Assembly (NCBI GenBank): GCA_032209605.1
Contig: JASFXZ010000010.1
Location: 9,817,385 to 9,881,384, forward strand
Length of the DNA: 64,000 nucleotides
Origin: Mactromeris polynyma
Lineage: Eukaryota; Mollusca; Bivalvia; Venerida; Mactridae
Direction: 5' to 3'
The position numbers were made by a program, and so were the translations under genes. A model generated the notes under the pieces. The model was not told the origin of the DNA. It saw nothing but the letters and a program-made list of their open reading frames with translations, and made no database searches. Below are positions 13,680 to 27,344 of the stretch, in pieces; positions within the stretch are counted from its first letter, which is position 1; each line of letters begins with the position of its first letter.

Positions 13680-16600
13680 AGGTAATCCGTGCTGTAAATT
13701 TCCACCATTTTGAAAGAAGGGAGGCTACTCTTGTTTCTAATGGTCGCCAAGCAAGGTAGAGTTATGCATCCTGCTTAAAAATAACCACTATTATGAATGA
13801 GAGTAATGTCCCTTTATTACAAAATGGAAGCAATTTTAGACATGATTTATGTCCCCCTGATGTCAAAATGGCTGCCGAATATCAACCATTTTGAAATCAG
13901 GGGAAGTAATCCGTCCTGTAAATTTCCGCCATTTTGAAAGAAGGGAGGCTACTCTTGTTTCGACCATGGTCGTTCAAGCAAGGTAGAGTCATGCACCCCT
14001 GCTTAAAAATGGCCGCTATCATGAATGAGAGTAATGTCCCCTTTATTACAAAATGGATGCAATTTTAGACATGATTTATGTCCCCTGATGTCAAAATGGC
14101 TGCCATTTTCGCGGAATATCAACCATTTTGAAAGCAGGGGAGGTAATCCGTGCTGTAAATTTCCACCATTTGAAAGAAGGGAGGCTACTCTTGTTTCTAA
14201 TGGTCACCAAGCAAGGTAGAGTTATGCCCCCTGCTTAAAATGGCCGCTATTATGAATGAGAATAATGTCCCCTTTATTACAAAATGGTTGCAATTTCAGA
14301 CATGATTTATGTCCCTTGATGTCAAAATGGCTGCCAATTTTCGCGGAATATCAACCATTTTGAAAGCAGGGGAGGTAATCGTGCTGTAAATTTCCACCCA
14401 TTTTGAAAGAAGGGAGGCTACTCTTGTTTCTAATGGTCGGCAAGCAAGGTAGAGTAATGCATCCTGCTTAAAAATAACCCACTATTATGAATGAGAGTAA
14501 TGTCCCTTTATTACAAAATGGATGCAAATTTAGACATGATTTATGTCCCCTGATGTCAAAATGACTGCCGAATATCAACCATTTTGAAATAAGGGGAAGT
14601 AATCTGTGCTGTAAATTTCCGCCATTTTGAAAGAAGGAGGCTACTCTTGTTCGAATGGTCGTCAAGCAAGGTTAGAGTCATGCACCCTGCTTAAAAATGG
14701 CCGCTATCATGAATGAGAGTAATGTCCCTTTATTACAAAATGGATGCAATTTTAGACATGATTTATGTTCCCCTGATGTCAAAATGGCTGCCATTTTCGC
14801 GGAATATCAACCATTTTGAAAGCAGGGGACGGTAATCCGTGCTGTAAATTTCCACCATTTGAAAGAAGGGAGGCTACTCTTGTTTCTAATGGTCACCAAG
14901 CAAGGTAGACGTTATGCCCCTGCTTAAAATGGCCGCTATTATGAATGAGAATAATGTCCCCTTTATTACAAAATGGTTGCAATTTCAGACATGATTTATG
15001 TCCCTTGATGTCAAAATGGCTGCCATTTTCGCGGAATATCAACCATTTTGAAAGCAGGGGAGGTAATCCGTGCTGTAAATTTCCACCATTTTGAAAGAAG
15101 GGAGGCTACTCTTGTTTCTACATGGTCGGCAAGCAAGGTAGAGTAATGCATCCTGCTTAAAAATAACCACTATTATGAATGAGAGTAATGTCCCTTTATT
15201 ACAAAATGGATGCAAATTTAGACATGATTTATGTCCCCCTGATGTCAAAATGACTGCCGAATATCAACCATTTGGAAATAAGGGGAAGTAATCTGTGCTG
15301 TAAATTTCCACCATTTTGAAAGAAGGGAGGCTACTCTTGTTTCGAATGGTCGCCTAAAAGGTACAGTTATGCCCCCCTGCTTAAAATGGCCGCTATTATG
15401 AACGAGAGTAATGTCCCTTTATTACAAAATGGTTGCAATTTTAGACATGATTTATGTCCCCCTGATGTCAAAATGGGCTGCCATTTTCGCGGAATATCAA
15501 CCATTTTGAAATCAGGGGAGGTAATCCGTGCTGTAAATTTCCACCATTTTGAAAGAAGGGAGGCTACTCTTGTTTCTAATGGTCGCCAAGCAAGGTAGAG
15601 TTATGCATCCTGCTTAAAAAATAACCACTATTATGAATGAGAGTAATGTCCCCTTTATTACAAAATGGATGCAATTTTAGACATGATTTATGTCCCCCTG
15701 ATGTCAAAATGGCTGCCGAATATCAACCATTTTGAAATCAGGGGAAGTAATCCGTCCTTTAATTTCCGCCATTTTGAAAGAAGGGAGGCTACTCTTGTTT
15801 CGAATGGTCGTCAAGCAAGGTAGAGTAATGCACCCTGCTTAAAAATGGGCCGCTATCATGAATGAGGAGTAATGTCCCCTTATTACAAAATGGATGCAAT
15901 TTTAGACATGATTTATGTCCCCTGATGTCAAAATGGCTGCCATTTTCGCGGAATATCAACCATTTTGAAAGCAGGGGAGGTAATCCGTGCTGTAAATTTC
16001 CACCATTTTGAAAGAAGGGAGGCTACTCTTGTTTCTAATGGTCGCCAAGCAAGGTAGAGTTATGCCCCCTGCTTAAAATGGCCGCTATTATGAATGAGAA
16101 TAATGTCCCCTTTATTACAAAATGGTTGCAATTTCAGACATGATTTATGTGCCTTGATGTCAAAATGGCTGCCATTTTCGCGGAATATCAACCATTTTGA
16201 AAGCAGGGGAGGCAATCGTGCTGTAAATTTCCCACCATTTTGAAGAAGGGAGGCTACTCTTGTTTCTAATGGTCGGCAAGCAAGGGTAGAGTTATGCATC
16301 CTGCTTAAAAATAACCACTATTATGAATGAGAGTAATGTCCCTTTATTACAAAATGGATGCAAATTTAGACATGAATTTATGTCCCCTGATGTCAAAATG
16401 TCTGCCGAATATCAACCATTTTGAAATAAGGGGAAGTAATCCGTGCTGTAAATTTCCACCATTTGAAAGAAGGGAGGCTATTCTTGTTTTCGAATGGTCG
16501 CCTAAAAGGTACAGTTATGCCCCCCTGCTTAAAATGGCCGCTATTATGAATGAGAGTAATGTCCCCTTTATTACAAAACTGGTTGCAATTTAGACATGAT

Positions 16601-19600
16601 TTATGTCCCCTGATGTCAAAATGGCTGCCATTTTCGCGGAATATCAACCATTTTGAAATCAGGGGAGGTAATCCGGGCTGTAAATTTCCACCATTTTGAA
16701 AGAAGGGAGGCTACTCTTGTTCTCTATATGGTCGCCAAGCAAGGTAGAGTTATGCATCCTGCTTAAAAATAACCCACTATTATGAATGAGAGTAATGTCC
16801 CTTTATTACAAAATGGATGCAATTTTAGACATGATTTATGTCCCCTGATGTCAAAATGGCTGCCGAATATCAACCATTTTGAAATCAGGGGAAGTAATCC
16901 CGTGCTTTAAATTTCCGCCATTTTGAAAGAAGGGAGGCTACTCTTGTTTCGAATGGTCGTCAAGCAAGGTCGAGTTATGCACCCTGTTTAAAAATGGCCG
17001 CTATTATGAATGAGAGTAATGTCCCTTTATTACAAAAATGGATGCAATTTTAGACATGATTTATGTCCCCTGATGTCAAAATGGCTGCCATTTTCGCGGA
17101 ATATCAACCATTTTGAAAGCAGGGGAGGTAATCCGTGCTGTAAATTTCCACCATTTTGAAAGAAGGGAGGCTACTCTTGTTTCTAATGGTCGGCCAAGCA
17201 AGGTAGAGTTATGCATCCTGCTTAAAAATAACCACTATTATGAATGAGAGTAATGTCCCCTTTATTACAAAATGGATGCAAATTTAGACATGATTTATGT
17301 CCCCTGATGTCAAAATGGCTGCCGAATATCAACCATTTTGAAATCAGGGGAAGTAATCCGTGCTGTAAATTTCCGCCATTTTGAAAGAAGGGAGGCTACT
17401 CTTGTTTCGAATGGTCGTCAAGCAAGGTAGAGTTATGCACCCTGCTTAAAATGGCCGCTATTATGAATGAGAGTAATGTCCCTTTATTACACAAATGGAT
17501 GCAACTTTTAGACATGATTTATGGTCCCTGATGTCAAAATGGCTGCCGAACATCAACCATTTTGAAATCAGGGGGAAGTAATCCGTCCTGTAAATTTCCG
17601 CCATTTTGAAAGAAGGGGAGGCTACTCTTTGTTTCGAATGGTCGTCAAGCAAGGTAGAGTTATGCACCCTCCTTAAAAATGGACGCTATCATGAATGAGA
17701 GTAATGTCCCCTTTATTACAAAATGGATGCAATTTTAGACATGATTTATGTCCCCTGATGTCAAAATGGCTGCCCTTTTCGCGGAATATCACACCATTTT
17801 GAAAGCAGGGGAGTAATCCGTGCTGTAAATTTCCACCATTTTGAAAGAAGGGAGGCTACTCTTGTTTCTAATGGTCGGCAAGCAAGGTAGAGTTATGCAT
17901 CCTGCTCAAAAATAACCACTATTATGAATGAGAGTAATGTCCCTTTATTACAAAATGGATGCAATTTTAGACATGATTTATGTCCCCTGATGTCAAAATG
18001 GCTGCCCCTTTTCGAGGAATATCAACCATTTTAAAGCAGGGGAGGTAATCCGTGCTAGTAAATTTCCACCATTTTGAAAGAAGGGAGGCTACTCTTGTTT
18101 CGACAATGGTCGGCAAGCAAGGTAGAGTTATGCACCCTGCTTAAAAATGGACGCTATTATGAATGAGAGTAATGTCCCTTTATTACAAAAATGATGCAAT
18201 TTTAGACATGATTTATGTCCCCCCGAACAAAATGGGCTGCCCTTTTCGCGGAATATCAACCATTTTGAAAGCAGGGGAGGTAATCCGTGCTGTAAATTTC
18301 CGCCATTTTGAAAGAAGGGAGGCTACTCTTGTTTCTAATGGTCGTCAAGCAAGGTAGAGTTATGCACCCTGCTTAAAAATGGCCCGCTATTATGAATGAG
18401 AGTAATGTCCCTTTATTACAAAATGGATGCAATTTTAGACATGATTTATGTCCCCTGATGTCAAAATGGCTGCCGAATATCAACCATTTTGAAATCAGCG
18501 GGAAGTTAATACCGTGCTGTAAATTCCGCCATTTTGAAAGAAGGGAGGCTACTCTTGTTTCGAATGGTCGTCAAGCAAGGTAGAGTTATGCACCCTGCTT
18601 AAAAATGGCCGCTATTATGAATGAGAGTAATGTCCCTTTATAATTAAATGGATGCAAATTTAGACATGATTTATGTTCCCTGATGTCAAAATGGCTGCCC
18701 CTTTTCGCGGAATATCAACCATTTTGAAAGCAGGGGAGGTAATCCGTGCTGTAAATTTCCACCATTTTGAAAGAAGGGAGGCTACTCTTGTTTCTAATGG
18801 TCGCCAAGCAAGGTAGAGTTATGCCCCCTGCTTAAAATGGCCGCTATTATGAATGAGAATAAGTCCCTTTATTACAAAATGGTTGCAATTCTCAGACATG
18901 ATTTATGTCCCTTGATGTCAAAATGGCTGCCATTTTCGCGGAATATCAACCATTTTGAAAGCATGGGGAGGTAATCGTGCTGTAAATTTCCACCATTTTG
19001 AAGAAGGGAGGCTACTCTTGTTTCTAATGGTCGGCAAGCAAGGTAGAGTTATGCATCCTGCTTAAAAATAACCACTATTATGAATGAGAGTAATGTCCCC
19101 TTTATTACAAAATGGATGCAAATTTAGACATGATTTATGTCCCCTGATGTCAAAATGTCTGCCGAATATCAAACCATTTTGAAATAAGGGGAAGTAATCC
19201 GTGCTGTAAATTTCCACCATTTTGAAAGAAGGGAGGCTACTCTTGTTTCGAATGGTCGCCCTAAAAGGTACAGTTATGCCCCCCTGCTTAAAATGGCCGC
19301 TATTATGAATGAGAGTAATGTCCCTTTATTACAAAATGGTTGCAATTTTAGACATGATTTATGTCCCCTGATGTCAAAATGGCTGCCATTTTCGCGGAAT
19401 ATCAACCATTTTGAAATCAGGGGAGGTAATCCGGGCTGTAAATTTCCAACCATTTGAAAGAAGGGAGGCTACTCTTGTTTCTAATGGTCGCCAAGCAAGG
19501 TAGAGTTATGCATCCTGCTTAAAAATAACCACTATTATGAATGAGAGTAATGTCCCTTTATTACAAAATGGATGCAATTTTTAGACATGATTTATGTCCC

Positions 19601-22600
19601 CTGATGTCAAAATGGCTGCCGAATATCAACCATTTTGAAATCAGGGGAAGTAATCCGTGCTTTAAATTTCTCCGCATTTTCGAAGAAGGGAGGCTACTCT
19701 TGTTCGAATGGTCCGTCAAGCAAGGTCGAGTTATGCACCCTGTTTAAAAATGGCCGCTATTATGAATGAGAGTAATGTCCCTTTATTACAAAATGGATGC
19801 AATTTTAGACATGATTTATGTCCCCTGATTTCAAAATGGCTGCCATTTTCGCGGAATAATCAACCATTTGAAAGCAGGGGAGGTAATCCGTGCTGTAAAT
19901 TTCCACCAATTTTGAAAGAAGGGAGGCTACTCTTGTTTCTAATGGTCGGCAAGCAGGTAGAGTTATGCATCCTGCTTAAAAATAACACACTATTATGAAT
20001 GAGAGTAAATGTCCCTTTATTACAAAATGGATGCAAATTTAGACATGATTTATGTCCCCCTGATGTCAAAATGGCTGCCGAATATCAACCATTTTGAAAT
20101 CAGGGGAAGTAATCCGTGCTGTAAATTTCCCGCCATTTTGAAAGAAGGGAGGCTACTCTTGTTTCGAATGGTCGTCAAGCAAGGTAGAGTTACTGCACCC
20201 CTGCTTAAAAATGGCCGCTATTATGAATGAGAGTAATGTCCCATTATTACAAAATGGATGCAATTTTAGACATGATTTATGTCCCCTGATGTCAAAATGG
20301 CTGCCGAACATCAACCATTTTGAAATCAGGGGAAGTAATCCGTCCACTGTAAATTTCCGCCATTTTGAAAGAAGGGAGGCTACTCTTGTTATCGAATGGT
20401 CGTCACAAGCAAAGGTAGAGTTAATGCAACCCCTCCTTAAAAAATGGACGCTATCATGAATGAGAGTAATGTCACCTTTATTACACAAAATGGATGCAAA
20501 TTTTAGACATGATTTATGTCCCCCTGATGTCAAAATGGCTGCCCTTTTCGCGGAATATCAACCATTTTGAAAGAACAGGGGAGGTAATCCGTGCTGTAAA
20601 TTTCCACCATTTTGAAAGAAGGGAGGCTACCTCTTGTTTCTACATGGTCGGCAAGCAAGGTAGAGTTATGCATCCTGCTCAAAAATAACCCACTATATGA
20701 ATGAGAGTAATGTCCCTCTTATTACAAAAATGGCATGCAAATTTTAGACATGATTTATGTCCCCTGATGTCAAAATGGGCTGCCCCTTTTCGAGGAATAT
20801 CAACCATTTTAAAGCAGGAGGGAGGTATATCCGTGCTGTAGAATTTCCACCATTTTGAAAGAAGGGAGGCTACTCTTTGTTTCGAATGGTCCGGCAAAGC
20901 AAGGTAGAGTTATGCACCCTGCTTAAAAATGGACGCTATTACTGAATGATCGAGTAATGTCCATTTATTACAAAAATGGATGCAATTTTAGACATGATTT
21001 ATGTCCCCTCTACGAACAAAATGGCTGCCCTTTTCGCGGAATATCAACCATTTTGAAAGCAGGGGAGGTAATCCCGTGCTGTAAATTTCCGCCATTTTGA
21101 AGAAGGGAGGCAACTCTTGTTTCTAATGGTCGTCAAGCAAGGTAGAGTTATGCACCCTGCTTAAAAATGGCCGCTATTATGAATGAGAGTAATGTCCCTT
21201 TATTACAAAATTGGATGCACATTTTAGACATGATTTATGTCACCCTGATGTCAAAATGGCTGCCGAATATCAACCATTTTGAAATCAGGGGAAGTAATCC
21301 GTGCTGTAAATTTCCGCCCAATTTTGAAAGAAGGGAGGCTACTCTTGTTTCGAATGGTCGTCAAGCAAGGTAGAGTTATGCACCTGCTTAAAAATAACCA
21401 CTATTATGAATGAGAGTAATGTCCCTTTATTACAAAATGGATGCAAATTTAGACATGATTTATGTCCCCTCAGATGTCTCAAAATGGCTGCGCGAATATC
21501 AACCACTTTTAGAAATCAGGGGAAGTAATCCGTGCTGTAAATTCCGCCATTTTGAAAGAAGGAGGCTACTCTTGTTTCGAAATGGTCGTCAAAGTCAAGG
21601 TAGAGTTATGCACCCTGCTTAAAAATGTGCCGCTATTATGAATGAGAGTAATGTCCCTTTATAATTAAATGGATGCAAATTAAGACATGAATTATGTCCC
21701 CCTGATGTCAAAATGGGCTGCTCCCCTTTTCGCGGAATATCAACCATTATTGAAAGCAGGGGAGTAATCCAGCTGCTGTAAAATTCCTCACCATTTTGAA
21801 AGAAGGGAGGCTACTCTTGTTTCTAATGGTCGCCCAAGCAAGTAGAGTTATGCCCCTGCTTAAAATGGCCGCCTAATATGAATGAGCAATAATGTCCCCT
21901 TTATTAACAACAATGGTTGCAAATTTCAGACATGATTTATGTCCCATGATGTCAAAATGGCTGCCAATTTTCGCGGAATAATCAACCATTTTGAAAGCAG
22001 GGGAGGTAATCGTGCTGTAAATTTCCACCAATTTGAAAGAAGGGAGGCCTACTCTTGTTCTACATGGTCGGCAAGCAGGTAGAGTTAATCATCCTGCTCG
22101 TAAAAATAACCACTATTATGAATGAGTGTAATGTCCCTTTATTACAAACTGGATGCAAAATCTCATAAGACATGATTTATGTCCACCCTGATGTCAAAAT
22201 GACTGCCCAAATATTCAACCATTTGAAATAAGGGGAAGAATCTGTGCTGTAAATTCCACCATTTGAAAGAAGGGAGGCTACTCTTGTTTCGAATGGTCGC
22301 ACTAAAAGGTCACAGTTATGCCCCTGCTTAAATGACCTGCTATTATGAATAGAGAGTATTGTCCCCTTTATTACAAAATGGTTGCAATTTTTAGACATGA
22401 ATTTACTGTCCCCTGATGTCAAATGGCTCGCCCTATTCTCCCGCAGGAAATTCAACCATTTTGAAACTCAGGGGAGGTAATCCGTGCTGTAAATTTCCAC
22501 CATTTGAAAGAAGGGAGGCTACTCTCTTTTCTAATGGACGCCAAGCAGTGTAGAGTTATGCCACCTGCTCTCTTAAACATAACCACTAATAAGAACTGAG

Positions 22601-25600
22601 CGAAAGTATAAAATCCAATTAACCCCCTCTTATTACAAAATCGGATGCAAATTTAGACATGATTATATGTCCCCTGATGTCAAAAATGCTGGCCATTTTC
22701 CGCGGAATATCAACATTTTGAAAGCAGGGGAGGTAATCTGGTGCTGTAAATATTCCACCATTTTGAAAGAAGGGAGGCTACTAGTTCGTTCTCTAATGTC
22801 GCCAAGCAAGGTAGAGTTATGCATCACTGCTTAAAAACAATAACCATAATCAATATGAATGAGAAGTAAATGTCACTTTATTACACAAATCGCTGCAAAT
22901 TTTAGACAATGATTTATGTCCCCTGATGTCAAAATGGCTGCCGAATATACACATTTGAAATCAGGGGAAGTAATACTCCGTCCTTTAATTTCCGCCATTC
23001 TTGAAAAGAAGGAAGGCTATCTTGAACGAATGTCGTCAAGCAAAGGTAGAGTTAATGCACCCTGCTTAAAACAATGGCCGCTAATCATGAATGAGAGTAA
23101 AGTCCCTTTATTACACAAATGGATGCTCATTTATAGAACATGATTTATGTCCCCTGATTTTCAAAATGGCTGCATTTTCCGCGGAATATCAACCAATTTG
23201 AACATGCTGGGAGGTATCCCGAGCTGTAAATTTCCACCATTTGAAAGAAGGGAGGCTAACTCTTGTTTCTAATGGACGCCAAGCAAGGGTAGAGTTATGC
23301 CCCCCTGCATAAAAATGGCCGCAATTATGAATGAGAATAATGTTCCCCTTTATATCAAAATTGTTGCAATTTCAGACCATGAATTTATGTGCCTTGATGT
23401 CTCAAAATGGCTGCCCATTACGCGGAATATCAAACCATTTGAAAGCAGGAGGTAATCGTGCTGTAAATTTCCACCATTTTGAAAGAAGGGATGCTACTCT
23501 TGTTTCTAATGACTCGCAAGCAAAGGTAGAGTTTATCCACCTGCTTAAAAATAACCACTATTATGAATGAGAGTATATCGTCCCATTTAATTACAAAATG
23601 GACTCAAATTTAGACCATGATTTAATGTCCCCTGATGTCAACAATGTCTGCCGAATAATCAATCCACTTTTGAAAAAGGGGAAGTAATCCGTGCTGAAAA
23701 TTTCCACCATTTGAAAGACGGGAGGCTACTCCCTTGTTTCGAAAATGGTCGCCTAAAAGGTACAGTTATGCCCCTGCTTAACAATGGCCGCTATTATGAA
23801 TGAGAGTATGTCCCCTCTTATTACAAAATCGGTTGCAATTTTAGACCATGATTTAAACCCCTGATGTCAAAATCCGCTGCCATTATCGACGAATATCAAC
23901 ATTTTGAAATCAGGGAGGGTAATCCGGGCTGTAATTTCCCCCATTTGAAGAAGGGACGGCAACTCTTGTTTCTAATGGTCGCCAAGCAAGTAGAGTATGC
24001 ATCCAAGCTTAAAAATAACCACTATTATCGAATGAGAGTAAATGTCCCCTTTATTACAACATGGATGCAATTTTAGACATGACTTTATGTCCCCTGATGT
24101 CAAAATGGCTGCCGAATTTCTCAACCATTTTTGAAATCAGGGAAGTAATCCGTGCTTAAAATCTTCCGCCAATTTATGAAAGAAGGGAGGCTACTCTTGT
24201 TTCGACATGGTCGTCAATCAAAGGTAGAGTTATGCACCCTGCTTAAAAATGGCCGCTATTATGAAAATGAGAGTAAGTCCCTTTTATTACAACAATGGAT
24301 GCAATTTAGACATGATTTATGTCCCCTGAGTCAAAATGGCTGCCATTTTCGCGGAATATCACCATTTTGAACGCAGGGGAGGTAACTCGTGCTGTAAATT
24401 TCCCACCCATTTGACAAGAAGGGAGGGCTACTCATGTTCTAAATGGTCGGCAAAGCAAGGTAGAGTTATGCACCCTGCTTAAAAAATGCCCACACCCCCC
24501 TATTTATAATGAGACTAATTCCCCCTTTATTACAAAATGGTATGCAAATTTAGACATGACTTTATGTCCCCTTGAATGTCAATAATGGCTGCCGAATATC
24601 AACCATTTTGAAATCAGGGGCAAGTAATTCCGTGCTGTAAATTTCCGCCATTTTGAAAGAAGGGAGCTACTCTTGTTTCGAATGGTCGTCAATCAAGGAG
24701 AGTATGCACCCTTAACAAATGGCCGCTAATTATCGAATGAGAGTAATGTCCCTTTATTACAAAATGATGCCAATATTAGACATGATTTACGTCCCCCTGA
24801 CTGTCAAAATGGCTGCCGAACATCAACCATTTAGGAAATCAAGGGGAAGTAATCCGTGCTGTAAATTTCGCCATATTTTGAAAAGAAGGGGAGGCTACTC
24901 TTGTTTCTAATGGTCGGTCAAGCAAGGTAGAGTTATGCACCCTCCTTACAAATGACGCTATCAAGGAATGAGAGTAATGTCCCCTTTATTACAAAATGGA
25001 TGCAATTTAACATGATTTATGTCCCCCTGATGTCAAAATGGCTGCCCTTTTCGCGGAATATACACCATTTGAAAGCAGGGGAGTAATCCGTGCTGTAAAT
25101 TTCCACCCATTTTGAAAGAAGGGAGGCTACTCTGTTCTAATGGTCGGCAAGCATGTAGAGTTATGCATCCTGCTCAAAAAAACCACTATTATGCCATGAG
25201 AGTAATTCTCCCTTATTACCAAATGGATGCAATTTTAGACATGATTTATGTCCCCTGATGTCAAAATGGCTGCCCTTTCGAAGAATATCAACCATATTTA
25301 AAGCAGGGGAGGAATCCGTGCTGTAAATTTCCACCATTTTGAAAGAAGGGAGGCTACTCTTGTTTCGAATGGTCGGCAAGCAAGGTAGAGTTATGCACAC
25401 CCTGCTTAACAATGGACGCTATTATGAATGAGAGTAATGTCCCTTTATTACAAAATGGATGCAATTTTAGACATGATTTATGTCCCCCAGAACAAAATGG
25501 CTGCCCTTTTCGCAGAATATCAACCATTTTGAAAGCAGGGGAGGCTAATCCGTCGCAGTGTAAATTTCCGCCATTTTGAAAGAAGGGAGGCTACTCTTGT

Positions 25601-27344
25601 TTCTAATGGTCGTCAAGCAAGGTAGAGTTATGCACCCTGCTTAAAAATGGCCGCTATTATGAATGAGAGTAATGTCCCTTTATTACAAAATGGATGCAAT
25701 TTTAGACATGATTTATGTCCCCTGATGTCAAAATGGCTGCCGAATATCAACCATTTTGAAATCAGGGGAAGTAATCCGTGCTGTAAATTTCCGCCATTTT
25801 GAAAGAAGGGAGGCTACTCTTGTTTCGAATGGTCGTCAAGCAAGGTAGAGTTATGCACCCTGCTTAAAAATAACCACTATTATGAATGAGAGTAATGTCC
25901 CTTTATTACAAAATGGATGCAAATTTAGACATGATTTATGTCCCCTGATGTCAAAATGGCTGCCGAATATCAACCATTTTGAAATCAGGGGGAAGTAATC
26001 CGTGCTGTAAATTCCGCCATTTTGAAAGAAGGGAGGCTACTCTTGTTTCGAATGGTCGTCAAGCAAGGTAGAGTTATGCACCCTGCTTAAAAATGGCCGA
26101 TATTATGAATGAGAGTAATGTCCCTTTATAATTAAATGGATGCAAATTTAGACATGATTTATGTCCCCTGATGTCAAAATGGCTGCCCTTTTCGCGGAAT
26201 ATCAACCATTTTGAAAGCAGGGGAGGTAATCCGTGCTGTAAATTTCCACCATTTTGAAAGAAGGGAGGCTACTCTTGTTTCTAATGGTCGGCAAGCAAGG
26301 TAGAGTTATGCATCCTGCTTAAAAATAACCACTATTATGAATGAGAGTAATGTCCCTTTATTACAAAATGGATGCAAATTTAGACATGATTTATGTCCCC
26401 TGATGTCAAAATGGCTAACGAATATCAACCATTTTGAAATCGGGGGAAGTAATCCGTGCTGTAAATTCCACCATTTTGAAAGAAGGGAGGCTACTCTTGT
26501 TTCGAATGGTCGTCAAGCAAGGTAGAGTTATGCACCCTGCTTAAAAATGGCCGCTATTATGAATGAGAGTAATGTCCCTTTAATACAAAATGGATGCAAT
26601 TTTAGACATGATTTATGTCCCCTGATGTCAAAATGGCTGCCCTTTTCGCGGAATATCAACCATTTTGAAAGCAGGGGAGGTAATCCGTGCTGTAAATTTC
26701 CACCATTTTGAAAGAAGGGAGGCTACTCTTGTTTCTAATGGTCGGCAAGCAAGGTAGAGTTATGCATCCTGCTTAAAAATAACCACTATTATGAATGAGA
26801 GTAATGTCCCTTTATTACAAAATGGATGCAAATTAAGACATGATTTATGTCCCCTGATGTCAAAATGGCTGCCGAATATCAACCATTTTGAAATCGGGGG
26901 AAGTAATCCGTGCTGTAAATTCCGCCATTTTGAAAGAAGGGAGGCTACTCTTGTTTCGAATGGTCGTCAAGCAAGGTAGAGTTATGCACCCTGCTTAAAA
27001 ATGGCTGCTATTATGAATGAGAGTAATGTCCCTTTATTACAAAATGGATGCAATTTTAGACATGATTTATGTCCCCCGATCAAAATGGCTGCCCTTTTCG
27101 CGGAATATCAACCATTTTGAAAGCAGGGGAGGTAATCTGTGCTGTAAATTTCCACCATTTTGAAAGAAGGGAGGCTACTCATGTTTCGAATGGTCGGCAA
27201 GCAAGGTAGAGTTATGCACCCTGCTTAAAAATGGCCGCTATTATGAATGAGAGTAATGTCCCTTTATTACAAAATGGATGCAATTTTAGACATGATTTAT
27301 GTCCCCTGATGTCAAAATGGCTGCCGAATATCAACCATTTTGAA
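13680..27344 (+). repeat. Satellite array, right arm of palindrome
   Basis: Units of the same satellite, now reading GGTAATCCGTGCTGTAAATT on the plus strand. Their order mirrors 1-13,619: a position x on the left corresponds to about 27,300 minus x near the centre and about 27,345 minus x near the left edge. Rare variants match across the axis: a unit with its GACATCAGG region replaced by a CGAAC-type deletion (276/27,072; 1,876/25,487; 6,303/21,007; 9,086/18,222) and a TAATTAAATGG variant (1,216/26,130; 5,645/21,661; 8,662/18,640). In the clean stretch from 25,430, short units of 223 bp (GGCTGCCGAATATC) often alternate with long ones of 231-232 bp (GGCTGCCCTTTTCGCGGAATATC), giving a 454-bp dimer. 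Indel noise is heavy at about 20,000-25,430 and stops abruptly there. Confidence 0.97.
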
